Shown here piece after piece: positions 54,212 through 64,000 of a stretch of 64,000 bases of DNA (its first letter is position 1; every line of letters begins with the position of its first letter). The notes beneath the pieces are model-generated. The model was not told the DNA's origin, did no database searches, and saw nothing but the letters and a program-made list of their open reading frames with translations. Both the position numbers and the translations under genes were made by a program. Source of the DNA: Owenia fusiformis (lineage: Eukaryota > Annelida > Polychaeta > Sabellida > Oweniidae); assembly GCA_903813345.2 (NCBI GenBank), contig CAIIXF020000012.1, positions 14,244,932 to 14,308,931 of the forward strand, given 5' to 3'.

Positions 54212-54778
54212 AATCCTTTGACAGATTAGGCTAATAAGTCGAATTGTTGGACTAGATACATGGAATAATGAGAAAAAATGTGACATTTTTGAAATTACTC
54301 CCAACTCATCTCTATGTTCCTTCTACTTCCTTTTATATAATTTTCAATAAATCAATGAACAATTAATCAAATTATTATTTTATCTTTCTAACTTTGATAT
54401 TTTAATTTGCAACTTTACAACAACATTGTACATTGTAAATGTTAAAAGAATAACATTACTAACAAAAATATAGAAAAAATTCAAGAAAATGACAATTCAT
54501 GAAAAAATGGTCATATGTGTCATATGGTTTTCATAACATAAAACATAAAAAACTGACTGAAATAATATTTCCTTGTAACTGGTATATCTTGACACTATAA
54601 TTTACTTAGACGGAATTTAATAATGTTTTAAGCATCTCAGAAAATAATGATAAAATCATCAATTGTGACAACATGTCACCACCAACAATCAATTATAATG
54701 TAATACCGCACCCACAATTGTGTTACATCAACCATAAATTGCAATGTTGCACATCACCAACAATTAACTCATATTTCA

Positions 54779-55038
54779 TCCACAATAAACCTGTAAACTG
54801 TGACATCATATTTCACCCACAATAAACCTGTAAACTGTGACATCATATTTCACCCACAATAAACCTGTAAACTGTGACATCATATTTCACCCACAATAAA
54901 CCTGTAAACTGTGACATCATATTTCACCCACAATAAACCTGTAAACTGTGACATCATATTTCACCCACAATAAACCTGTAAACTGTGACATCATATTTCA
55001 CCCACAATAAACCTGTAAACTGTGACATCATATTTCAC
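54779..55038. repeat. 37-bp minisatellite overlapping the stop codon of the RAMA gene
   Basis: Seven tandem, nearly identical copies of CACCCACAATAAACCTGTAA followed by ACTGTGACATCATATTT. The gene's stop codon (TGA, minus strand, 55035-55037) falls in the terminal unit, so the proximal 3' UTR is this repeat. The copies are so alike that recent expansion or contraction is likely. Confidence 0.9.
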
Positions 55039-58000
55039 CAGATATCAATTGTTTCAATATATTTTGACATAAAATCTCCAGAAAACTCCACATCTTTAAA
55101 CCCAGTAGAAGACCAAAAGTTGTTTGGCAGCCACTGATTTGATGGGTTTAATTCTGCATTGCTTATAAGACGCACCTTACACCATGTTAAACAGTGTGCT
55201 TCATCCACTGGTTCAGATAAAACTGACTGCACTTGGCCTGTTCTTTGTGTGTTAATTGATACATTACTTGCACCCAGTGTGGTAATGCATTGTTTCTGTG
55301 TAACTAGTGATTTGGGTTGTTGACCTTTGAATTGCCCAGGGTTTGATTGTTCATATTCAGGCCTTGATTGTTCATATGCAGGTTTAGGTTGTTCATATCC
55401 GGGCCTTGATTGTTCATATCCAGGTTTTGATTGTTCATATCCAGGCCTTGATTGTTCATATACAGATTTATGTTGTTCAGGTTCGGAAATACCCATGTCT
55501 GGTACTCTAAATGATGAAAGAGGCCTCCCCTTATAGCATACCTGTAATAAAGATCATGAAGACTCATATAACAAAATTGGTAAATTCAGGCTTGGTTTGG
55601 ATTGTTCTGGCTAAAGATCAAGATTTCATGTTTTAATATGTAAATGTAAAATGTGCTGAAACACTTCGAGGAAAAAGAAGAAATAAAGTACTAGTAACCA
55701 ATTCTGCCGAAATGTCCATGAACTGTTGAATAGGTGGACAGAAAGAGGAATACAAGTTCTTACACGCTGATAGGCCTGTTGTCTCTTGATGCAACCAACA
55801 CTGGCAGATGTGGACATCAATGCTGTGCACCATTGCATGGGAGTCTTGAACATCTCTCCTCCTGCCCCACGTAGGATTCCAGAGTCTTCAAGTGAAGTAT
55901 TACCCTAAAAAACATAAGTACAAGGCATTAACATGCAAAATGTCACTACCTGCCATTTATTACAGACACCGAACTCTAAACACCAACCACACAACACCAC
56001 TCACAAAAACGGAGACTATATAAGCAACATGTCACCAGTTTAGCTGGATGGTGACATAATATCTTTGGTTAGTGTTCATCAAAACTGCAAATTCAATGTT
56101 TCTTGGTGGTGTTTTAAAGTATTGACTCACCCAAGAGCTATTTTAATGGGGAATCTATAAAGGAACAAGTGGTACATAAAGTGTTTTATAACTGGAGGAT
56201 TATTATCACAGAGCTTTCCATTTATATAGGTTTCTCAGGCCGTGGCCGAAGCAACCCTCCACCTGGCCATGAATTCTTTCAAAATCATGCAGCTTTTCAC
56301 CATGTTGAGCACTTGATTGTTGACTGTGCCAAAATTGTCAAAATTAAATCCCCTGGAATTTTTTAAAAACTGACCCCCCCCCCCTCCCTCTTGGCAAAAG
56401 CTGGCTCCTGATCTGCATGGTCAATTGAATCCAAACCATATTCAGCAATCATATTGGCATGTCAGCTCTAAATAACAAGCATAACGACTCACCTTCACTT
56501 CTAAAGACAGTACATTCTGTCCTTTGGAAATGACCTCATACTTTAACAACTCTTGTAGATCAGGGTACAACTTTGAATTTGAATTAGAGCGCTTGCTGCC
56601 ATCTATCTTCTGCCCAACTTTACTAAAAGGAGTAATCCCAGGTTCTTCCATTATTATGATGTCATTCTGTGTTGTCATGGTAACAGGCGTAGCTTGTGGC
56701 AGGTTTGGTTTGGAAATGTTAGGAATTTTGAATTGATTTGAAATGATAGTGTTAGAAGTTGGTATATGAGTGGTTTTGGACACTTTGTTAATGCACTGTA
56801 TAGATGGAGCTATTGGATGTTGGGGTGTTGTTACAGCAGATGTCTTCGTTGTGATTGGTTGTACTCTTTCATTCAATGTAGCAGCTCTTGAAGACATAAC
56901 ACACTGAAAATGGAAATTGAATTTCATCATCACCTAGTTTTTCCCATGTTTAGTTCCCAATAAATCTGAATTAAAACATTGCCTCCTGTCCTGTTGAATG
57001 ACTTTTAAAAATATCAAGACCACCAGTGATTACAGTTCTTTGACTGAAAATATATTAATACTACACCTGTTTCTTTGCAGCTTTAAAGACTTTGGCTACT
57101 GAGCCTTGAGTTCCTTGTGCTGTGTCATGGTAAGATGATGCCAAACTATCAGGAGAACCAAATATGGTCTTAACATTGGTCATGTGATTTGAATTGTTTT
57201 TTTGAGTCACTATTTCTGGAGAACCAAACGATGGCTTGATTGCGCTAGATTGTGGTTTGTTGATGGTTCCTGGTGGCTTGGTTGTGCTTGATTGTGCCAG
57301 GTTGGTTGTTCCAGTTGGATTAATAATATTAGATTGTACCAGACTTGGCTTAGCTGTAATTGATTGTACCTGGCTGGTTGTTCCTGGTGGCATGGTTGTG
57401 GTTGATTGTGTTTGGCTGATTTTCTCCAATGGAGCTCTGACAAGATTAGTTTTGGTGATTTTATTTGGTGTCAAACAGTTCAGTTCATATAGCTCAGGGT
57501 TGTTTGCTATCACATCAAATATCCTAGGTCCAGTAGGTAAGTTCACTGTAACACTAGATTGTGTTGGTACTGTTTGCTTAATTGGATGTACCGTCACAAC
57601 ATTGGATTGTGCCAGTGCATCTAACGATTGCGCAGATCTGTGAGCGCTTGCATCTGGTTTTGCTGTTGCGGCTAATGACAGTGCACTGGTATTGTTTGAT
57701 TGTGCTAATGTAGTGATTGGTTGCACCTTCATACTGGCTTGTTTATTTGATTGTGCTACCAGATTACTTGATTGTGCCATCATATCATCTAATTGTGCTG
57801 TTGTGACAAATGATTGTGCATTGGGTGTTTGAATACTTGAATTCACATTCTGGGTATCTTTTCCTGTATCTTTAAATGGAGCAATAAAAGTTTTCACTTT
57901 TGCAATGCTCTGCATTTTCTTCGTTTTGCTAAAGTTTTCAGCTTGATTGTCATTTGCTTTGACATCAGCATCTTGATGGATGACAGCTTTAGTTGAAGGA

Positions 58001-61000
58001 ATACCTCTTGGAATTGCTGCTACTTTTTCTACCGGTTTAGCAATTGACTGAAACATTTAAAATAACATGAGCAAGAGCTTTGTAATTCTTGCAATGGTTG
58101 CAATTATTTCCAAGGCATTAACATGCAAAATGTCACCACCTTTGTTACAGATGTTGAAGGCTGAATGCTCAACACCAACTGCTGAACACCATCCAGAAAT
58201 AAGTTGGAGACATTATGTCACAACTTTTGGTGGTGACATAATAACAGAAATATTGGAATTGTTATAAAGGAGTACATGTACACTGCCCTGAAAAGGAATT
58301 GTCGCAAGATCTTGTTCTTCAGTCTTCACTAAATAAATGTACATGTATATATATCCCCCAAAAGCGGATATTTTCTCACCTTGTTTTTCAATTGTGAAGT
58401 CAATTTCTGGAACTGTTTGACAACAGTAGCTAATTTCCCATGTCTCTCTGCCATCAACTTCAGTTGGAGTCTCTTAAGAGTTGGTCTTGTATCTGTGTCT
58501 CCTTTGATGTCCTCTCGTTCCTTTTTGTTGGCTGCCCCAATGTGCTTTATAGTCAAGTGTATGGAAGTCAGTTGGCACTTTAATTCTTCCACTGGAATAA
58601 TAAAGAAGTCTTGGATTCAGCTGATGTCTAGTTTCCAAGGAGAAGTTTTGAGGTTTTGAGTGAACCCACCTGGCCAAAAATTCTTTAAAGGCCCCATATA
58701 AAGTTTAAACCACTTTGGCTTAAATTGTAGTCTTACCCTATGTTATCAAAGTGTGATATGTGAAACTTTTTTTTTAAATTTCAAAAAGTGGTTTTTGATA
58801 GACTTTTTGTTCCAAAATTTGTGAATTTATTTAAAACCAACTTTTAGAGGTCACTCATATCTTCTAATTAGCCACAATTCATACCAATGCATAGCATTCA
58901 TCCTCCCGTGATTTTTGCCGAAAAAATTAAGAAAATCGGTTCATAAATAAGCGAGAAATGAACTTATCAGTGCATGAAAATGGTTCTGAGAAAAATGCAT
59001 TTCAAAATTTTAGTTCTCATAGAAACCAATGGTACAATGATATCTAAAACATAATTTATTTTTCCCTTTAACCTGGTTAGACAATCAACATTGGTTTTTT
59101 ATGAAAGTCTAACATATTTAGAAAAGATTGACATCGAAAAAAAAATTTCAATTTTTTTCAAAAAGTTTTTGGTACCTTAGTGACATCACTAATGTTTCAA
59201 AATATTTTTGATATGCTAAAACATTAAAATGGCCCATTTAATATGGCATTTTATTATTGAAATAGTGTGTCCTTTGTTCAACCTTTGCATTGGTGTTAAA
59301 AAGATAATATTTTTTGAAATGCATTAAGAAATATTTGATGATTAAGATATTTCAACTTTTTTTGAAAAATGGCGGGAAATTTGAATATTTGAGAAATGAA
59401 ATGCTCACAACTTTTTTTTCTAAAATTTTTTTTTGTACAAAACTCTCTAAAATCACTTTTTAAGTCCTGACAAATAGTAAATGAATGATAAAAAAATATT
59501 TTCAAACTTTAGACGGGGACTTTAACAATTATGCAATTTTTAACCATTCTAATTTTTATATGTTAACCTCCTCCAGAATTATTTGAAAAGTGAATCCCCT
59601 TGGCAAAAACTGGCTACAGGCCTGGTATCACACTGAAGGATGGGGCTGAATTACACTGTAGGCTCATTTTCAAAATAATGTAGGTCTCATTTTTTAAAAT
59701 GGGCTTTATTGAAAAAAGGGACCCAAATTAAAAAAAAAAATTAACCAAATTTCCAGATGGCCCCTTCTGTACATGTGACTCGCTTGATTTCTTCTTGTTC
59801 TTACATCTGACAAATAATTTAGGCTTATTTTTATTTCTTACCTTTGTATGTACCTGTGTTAAATGCAGCTTGAAGTTTTGAAAGTCTGGTTTCCAGTTTG
59901 TTCAGGATTCCCATACTCTTTATATGGCGCTGAAAAATGGGACAGTCAGGATGGTCAGTGCTCCCATGAAATTATTAATTTTTATCATTCAATATTGTGT
60001 ATGTTATGATTTCAAAAGTTACTTTTACACATTTTTGAAACATAGAATGAAGACAAAAAGTATTTGAATCTTCTGCTTTTTAAACAATTTTCAATTATCC
60101 TCTGTCTAAAACCAAAGCTTATGTACAATATCATGCTTTACACAATTACTTGTACATGTACACTTCTTATAATATTTCACAAATCATTGTAAATACCATT
60201 ATGTGGCACCTAATACTCCCTCTTGGGGGTCATAGCCGCTACAACCTGTAAATATGTTACATTGATTTTAATAAAAAAAAGATTAGAAGGTAACCAACAC
60301 AGATGTATGGAATAATTCTGTTTTACCTAAACCTCTAAAATCCATTATATACAGTACCTCTTTTACAATTTTCTCCATGTCTTCTAATCTACTTTTGGAA
60401 TTAGACGACCTTTGACCTTGGGACTTCTTTGGCCTTGACCTGTCAGATGACCCTCTTGACCTGGAAGTTGTTCCACTTGATTGGGTGAGTTCAACATCTG
60501 GTGTCATTGGGCTTACTTTAGACCTATGTTGCTCTGCTGTATCTTTTAGTTCTTTGGGCTGATATCCAGTCTGGAATAATTGACCATCTGCAAGAGAACC
60601 ATGCTCAATAGAAAATGTTAATGAATAGAAAAAGTGAACTAGGTTAGTAAGGAATGGAATAATAAGTCATGCAAAGAAAAAAAACATTCAGTGTTGGTAA
60701 GTGTTCACTAAAGAGAGGATAATTTATACAGAAGTCAGTAGAATATGTGTAGAGGAAGGGTATCCACTAGTAGAGACAGGTCTTCACTTGAGAGAGGTGT
60801 TCGCTAAGACAGGTCATTAAATTGTATAAAACAATTTTAGAGAGGAGACACAACCCATCGGAGGATTCGAACTCATCAAGCATAAATAGAGGAACTCTGA
60901 TAAACACAGTTCAGTATAAAGTTTAATCAAGAGAAAGTCAAGTAAATTCAAAACTGCCTTCACTTGGACTTAGTAACCTTGCCCAAGTCGGTGTCTTTTA

Positions 61001-63664
61001 CTTATTTTGATTCCTATTATGATAATTCAAGATCAGGATAAGTAAATAAATACTGGCTTGGACAAGGCTAGGACTTAGTAGTACACATAGATTTTCTTTA
61101 CCTTTTCTTTCGATTTCATTGGGCCTGTCTGAGAATCTTTGTTTTATGGATAGTGCTGCCATCTTTGTTTGGCTGATTAAACTTTCACTCATATTTGTAC
61201 AAGTCTGTGGAGTACCTGGGTGTTGTGCGTCCAAGTGATTTCCACCTAGTTGCACTATTACTTGACTGGCATCAAACCTTGTTTCATCAGAATCATTATC
61301 AGAGAAATCCAACCCAGTAGAGCTTATGGATCCCTTTCTGTTACCATGGTTACTTAATACAGCAGAATCTTGGGTGAATTTGAAGTCAAAACTAGTAGGT
61401 GTTATTTTCATGTTACTGGAAACAGTGGAGTTTTGTGTAGAGATATTGTTATCAATGCTATCATTATAAATACCATTGTTATCCTCTATATCAGTGTTAA
61501 TTCCTTGGTCTTTCAGAACCATGTTATCATATGCTTTTGCTCTATGCAGAAGTTGAGTGTCCAGTGTTGTGGCATCTGAATCTTCAACATGGTGAATTGT
61601 TTCGATGTTTCGATTAATGTGGTGATCTCTTAAAACACTTTTCTGAGTTTCTAATCTTGTCTCATCAGAGTCAAATTCTGTATCATTTTCAGTGCACCTC
61701 ATCTTATTAAATAAATGGTTATTCATTTTGGCTTTGTTTCTCTGGGTTTCCAATGTTTTGATGTCCAAGTCTCTTTCCATACAGCTGTTAGGCCTTCCAA
61801 ATACATGTATGCCTAAATTCTTACTTCTTGGTTTAATTCCCTGGGTTTCTAGAGTAGTAATATCTGAATCGTTGTCAGAGTCACCAATCCTTTCAATGTT
61901 AGTGTTCAGATTGATATTTAGGTCAGTCTTTTTCTCATGTTCAATATTAAGTCTGATAACATTGGGTTCACTTGCATCTTCATGGAGTGTCTGATCTCTA
62001 GTGTCAGACTCGGCTGTTGAAACACTTTTTTCCACATCTTCGTCATCTATTCTCTCAGATCTTGCTGTTGAAACACTTATGTTCTCACCCTTAGCAATAG
62101 GGGCCTCACTATCTAATTCATCATCATCATTGGGTATTACTGGTGGGACAATGTCATATGTCCACAATGGTGAACTTGGGGTAGGGGAATTACATGTAAG
62201 GGCTTCAATTGCATTTCTATCTGTGGTTCTCTCTTTGAGTGTCTCGGGTTGAGGGCTCATTGCTGGTGGTTCTATATTGTTTACAGCATAACCTAAAGTA
62301 CAAAAGTAATATGAATATTTATTTCTATGAATAAGTAACTAGTACTATAAAGTATCAATTATCTTTATATGAATATTTCACTTAATGCAGTAATTATAGT
62401 TTACTTTGACAACAATTTTCTGTTCACGTAAGAGACTCAAACGAATGAGTTCTCAGAATACACATATCTAATCTCCAAAATCAAATGGCAGAATATAGTA
62501 AAAAAATTATAAAATATTGGACTGATGGGGAACAGCGCTTTCATTCTACATTTCATCATTGTACAAAATGTTCTAGTAACAAGATCAGACCCCTCACAGT
62601 CTAGCAACACTCCCAAACCCTTACTTTTTCCTTCTGTTGTCTCTGCTTGACCAAACAGCCGCATTCCAGTAGTTTCCATGGAAACAAGCACTGCAGACTC
62701 ACTGTCCATTTCAGTTTCTTGAGGCATACACATCGACTAAAAAATGGAATTCATGTAGTATCACTAATTAGTATCAAAATTGATCTCAAAATCTCTAGAA
62801 CTTGATTTGAGTGAGGGTTTTTTTCAATTTTGAGACAAGTACACCCGGGTCTCAGTACCCAGATCCCAGAAATGAATGAAAAAACAGGCAACCTCTTCCA
62901 TCTTCACAAATAAGATTTTATGTCTTGATTGATATGATTTAACAGTGGTCTCATTAGATATACCTCTTTGCATAATTTGCTTTTTTGTTGTTTGAAAGAT
63001 GGCAGCACTGGTATGACAGGAGATTCTGCATCATGGAGGGTTGTTAGCATGGCCCTGAAAAAAGTTAATAAAATTTTTTATAACATGTATACAACAGTCA
63101 TATTGGTTTCTGGTTTTGAAACCTGAAAACAAAAAATGCAACCAATGTCTAGATTTATGAAATATTGACTAACTTGTCTTGATATATCAGTTCAGGCGGA
63201 CTGAAAAACAATTTGGGTGACACGCTTGCGCGAAAAAAACTTTGGGCCCCAAATTTAAAAAAAAAATAATGCTCAGTTATGATTATTAATTTGTTACCAA
63301 AATTGCCCAGTTTATGTGGGAACCAGATTTTGGTCCCTAAATTTTTTGGGCTCCAATCATTTTTTTGGATGTTGTCCCCGGGTGTTGCAAGGGAGGCAAA
63401 GGGGGTTTGAGCGAAGCACTTGGCCTACATTTTTTAAATCGTGCATTTTTAGCACTTTAATTTTCAACAACATTTGAACAAGAATTTTACTTTTAGGACA
63501 GGGGTCTAAATTTTCAAATTTGAACCCCCTCCCTCTCCCTGATCCCCTCCTTCAGTAAATTACCGAGTCAAGCAATTAAGAACTTGTGGAGAGTCTGTAG
63601 GGATAGAGTTGATATCAGAGTCTGGAACCATGCTCACATCGTCCTCGCATATATCTTGTATCAT
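55035..63664 (-). CDS. Large S/T-rich protein with repeated DSDxTxLETQ motifs, coiled coil and RAMA-like domain
   Basis: Unrecognised as a whole. Minus-strand exons: 63564-63664 (start uncertain), 62964-63054, 62625-62736, 61102-62292, 60358-60587, 59842-59929, 58380-58591, 57067-58047, 56493-56904 (first base 56903), 55764-55904, 55035-55541. These give about 1354 aa in phase. Residues 100-500 are acidic with five DSDxTxL(E/D)TQ-like motifs (about 243, 276, 309, 339 and 435). Residues about 575-675 are basic and then coiled-coil (EDMEKIVKERHIKSMGILNK onward). Residues 676-1100 are low-complexity with many AQS, TQS and PPGT units. At about 1118-1200, LQELLKYEVISKGQNVLSLE, TPMQWCTALM and VCYKGRPLSSFR follow the pattern of a RAMA domain, as in MPND and ANKRD31. 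The tail has YEQSRPG repeats and ends ETIDIW. It is probably nuclear and chromatin-associated (inference). A good acceptor (TTTTTCAAATTAG) at about 63699 means the first exon may be internal, with the gene continuing beyond the window. An in-frame ATG also occurs near 63733. Confidence 0.75.
55925..56065 (+). repeat. Dispersed CACCACC/GGTGACATAAT element copy
   Basis: Begins AAGGCATTAACATGCAAAAT with GTCACTACCTGCC and ends GGATGGTGACATAATA. It lies in the intron between exons 9 and 10 of the RAMA gene. Confidence 0.6.
56230..56410 (-). repeat. Dispersed G-rich repeat copy, reverse orientation
   Basis: Carries GCCGTGGCCGAAGCAACCCTC, then AATTTTTTAAAAACTGACC, a C tract and CTTGGCAAAAGCTGGCTCCTG. 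These are the complement of the blocks at 9008 and 47535. Confidence 0.45.
58093..58250 (+). repeat. Dispersed CACCACC/GGTGACATAAT element copy
   Basis: AAGGCATTAACATGCAAAAT then GTCACCACC at left and TTTTGGTGGTGACATAATAAC at right. It lies in the intron between exons 7 and 8 of the RAMA gene. Confidence 0.65.
58685..59525. mobile_element. piggyBac-type MITE with TTAA target duplication
   Basis: TTAA lies at both ends (58685-58688 and 59522-59525). Just inside are inverted repeats AGGCCCCATATAAAGTTT and the complement of AGTCCCCGTCTAAAGTTT. The interior of about 800 bp is AT-rich and has no transposase. It lies in the intron between exons 6 and 7 of the RAMA gene. Confidence 0.8.
63180..63560. 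repeat. Degraded dispersed repeat in intron 1 of the RAMA gene
   Basis: Low-complexity stretches with TTTGGGCCCCAAATTT, GGTGTTGCAAGGGAGGCAAA, TTGAGCGAAGCACTTGGCC and a C-rich end. It resembles the same old interspersed families as elsewhere in the window. No gene seen. Confidence 0.35.
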
Positions 63665-63705
63665 TTTGGAAACTTCTGTGTTCTTCCTCAACTTTTCTAA
63701 TTTGA

Positions 63706-63716
63706 AAAATGGCGGC
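63706..63716 (+). promoter_or_regulatory. YY1-type motif AAAATGGCGGC
   Basis: An exact match to the YY1 core that often sits at animal promoters, on the strand opposite to the RAMA gene and about 40 bp upstream of its M-I-Q-D start codon. It suggests that the 5' end of the gene may be here. The competing reading is an internal exon with an acceptor at about 63699. Confidence 0.35.
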
Positions 63717-63739
63717 AAAAATATACACATTCCAAATTC

Positions 63740-64000
63740 TCATAATCATACTGGTAGAGTTTATTTAGTGATCAAACTTCTGTATTTAAAACTGTTTGAT
63801 TAGACAGTGAAATATCTACGTATTCTGACAAATAATGACTTTGATTTAAAGTAATATTCCAGAAGTTCTAAGACCACTGTGAACGCTAAAGTTAATTTGG
63901 ACTGTGAGCTGACTGGCGAGACATCTATGTTAATCTATATGAGAACCGAAAGGAAGTAAACACATCCAATTTCGACATAAAGTTTTGAAAATATAAGATA
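63740..64000. other. Window end, no gene seen
   Basis: AT-rich sequence with no convincing exon on either strand. It is either the upstream region or an intron of the RAMA gene. Confidence 0.4.

Noticed and set aside
55327-55567. Plus-strand and alternative minus-strand frames with CSYPGLD or NNQGLDM repeats
   Set aside because: They are other frames of the YEQSRPG-repeat exon. The chosen frame joins in phase with the RAMA-like exon and ends at a plausible stop.
57236-57643. 135-codon plus-strand frame with repeated LDC units
   Set aside because: Antisense of the low-complexity exon 8 of the RAMA gene. It has no independent gene signals.
57067-58047. Mucin-like secreted protein
   Set aside because: The S/T/Q-rich stretch has no signal peptide and is spliced in phase to charged coiled-coil and RAMA-like exons, so a nuclear linker is more likely.
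61692-62252. Plus-strand frames of 83-100 codons
   Set aside because: Antisense of the large minus-strand exon 61102-62292.
61102-62292. Assignment of the gene as MDC1
   Set aside because: The acidic SD/TQ motifs are reminiscent, but no FHA domain is seen and the C-terminus carries a RAMA-like module, not BRCT repeats.

Overview
This is animal nuclear DNA. It is AT-rich, with long protein-coding genes cut by GT-AG introns, abundant minisatellites and many non-autonomous DNA transposons. Nothing bacterial or viral is evident. The repeat landscape (TA- and TTAA-flanked MITEs, foldback-like palindromes, many copies of a short element ending near GGCCTGTAGCCAG) and the gene structures suggest a bilaterian invertebrate, probably marine. 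I cannot name the phylum from the sequence.

Layout. (1) 2.2-24.6 kb, plus strand: a complete class I unconventional myosin of the Myo1c/Myo1h group, 28 coding exons and 1031 residues by my splicing. Its introns hold a mariner relic, a CCATGG-rich palindrome, a foldback-like element with a 9-bp target duplication, and a 51-bp minisatellite. (2) 26.1-35.7 kb, minus strand: the spliceosomal U5 snRNP protein CD2BP2 (5 exons, 380 residues), tail-to-tail with the myosin. An intronless rhodopsin-like GPCR (29.6-30.7 kb, plus) sits inside its third intron on the opposite strand. (3) 36.4-52.5 kb, plus strand: a SANT+BTB protein orthologous to SANBR/KIAA1841 (14 exons, 681 residues), head-to-head with CD2BP2 across about 0.7 kb. 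Its intron 11 carries a 4.28-kb near-palindromic foldback element. Its intron 12 hosts, on the opposite strand, a small secreted histidine-rich protein with DxNxDG calcium-loop-like repeats and its own TATA box. (4) 55.0-63.7 kb or beyond, minus strand: a large unrecognised S/T-rich protein (11 exons, about 1354 residues) with repeated DSDxTxLETQ motifs, a coiled-coil segment and a C-terminal module that looks like a RAMA domain. Its 5' end may lie outside the window.

The main genes share no obvious pathway. CD2BP2 (splicing) and SANBR (DNA-recombination regulator in vertebrates) may share a promoter. The RAMA/TQ protein next to SANBR looks like a chromatin or DNA-damage factor, but that is inference. 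The most notable items are the foldback elements, a 41-bp array that repeats a splice donor seven times, a triplicated splice acceptor at the myosin start, the histidine-rich nested gene and the RAMA/TQ protein. All exon boundaries were derived by eye from splice signals, reading frame and family similarity. No alignment was run.
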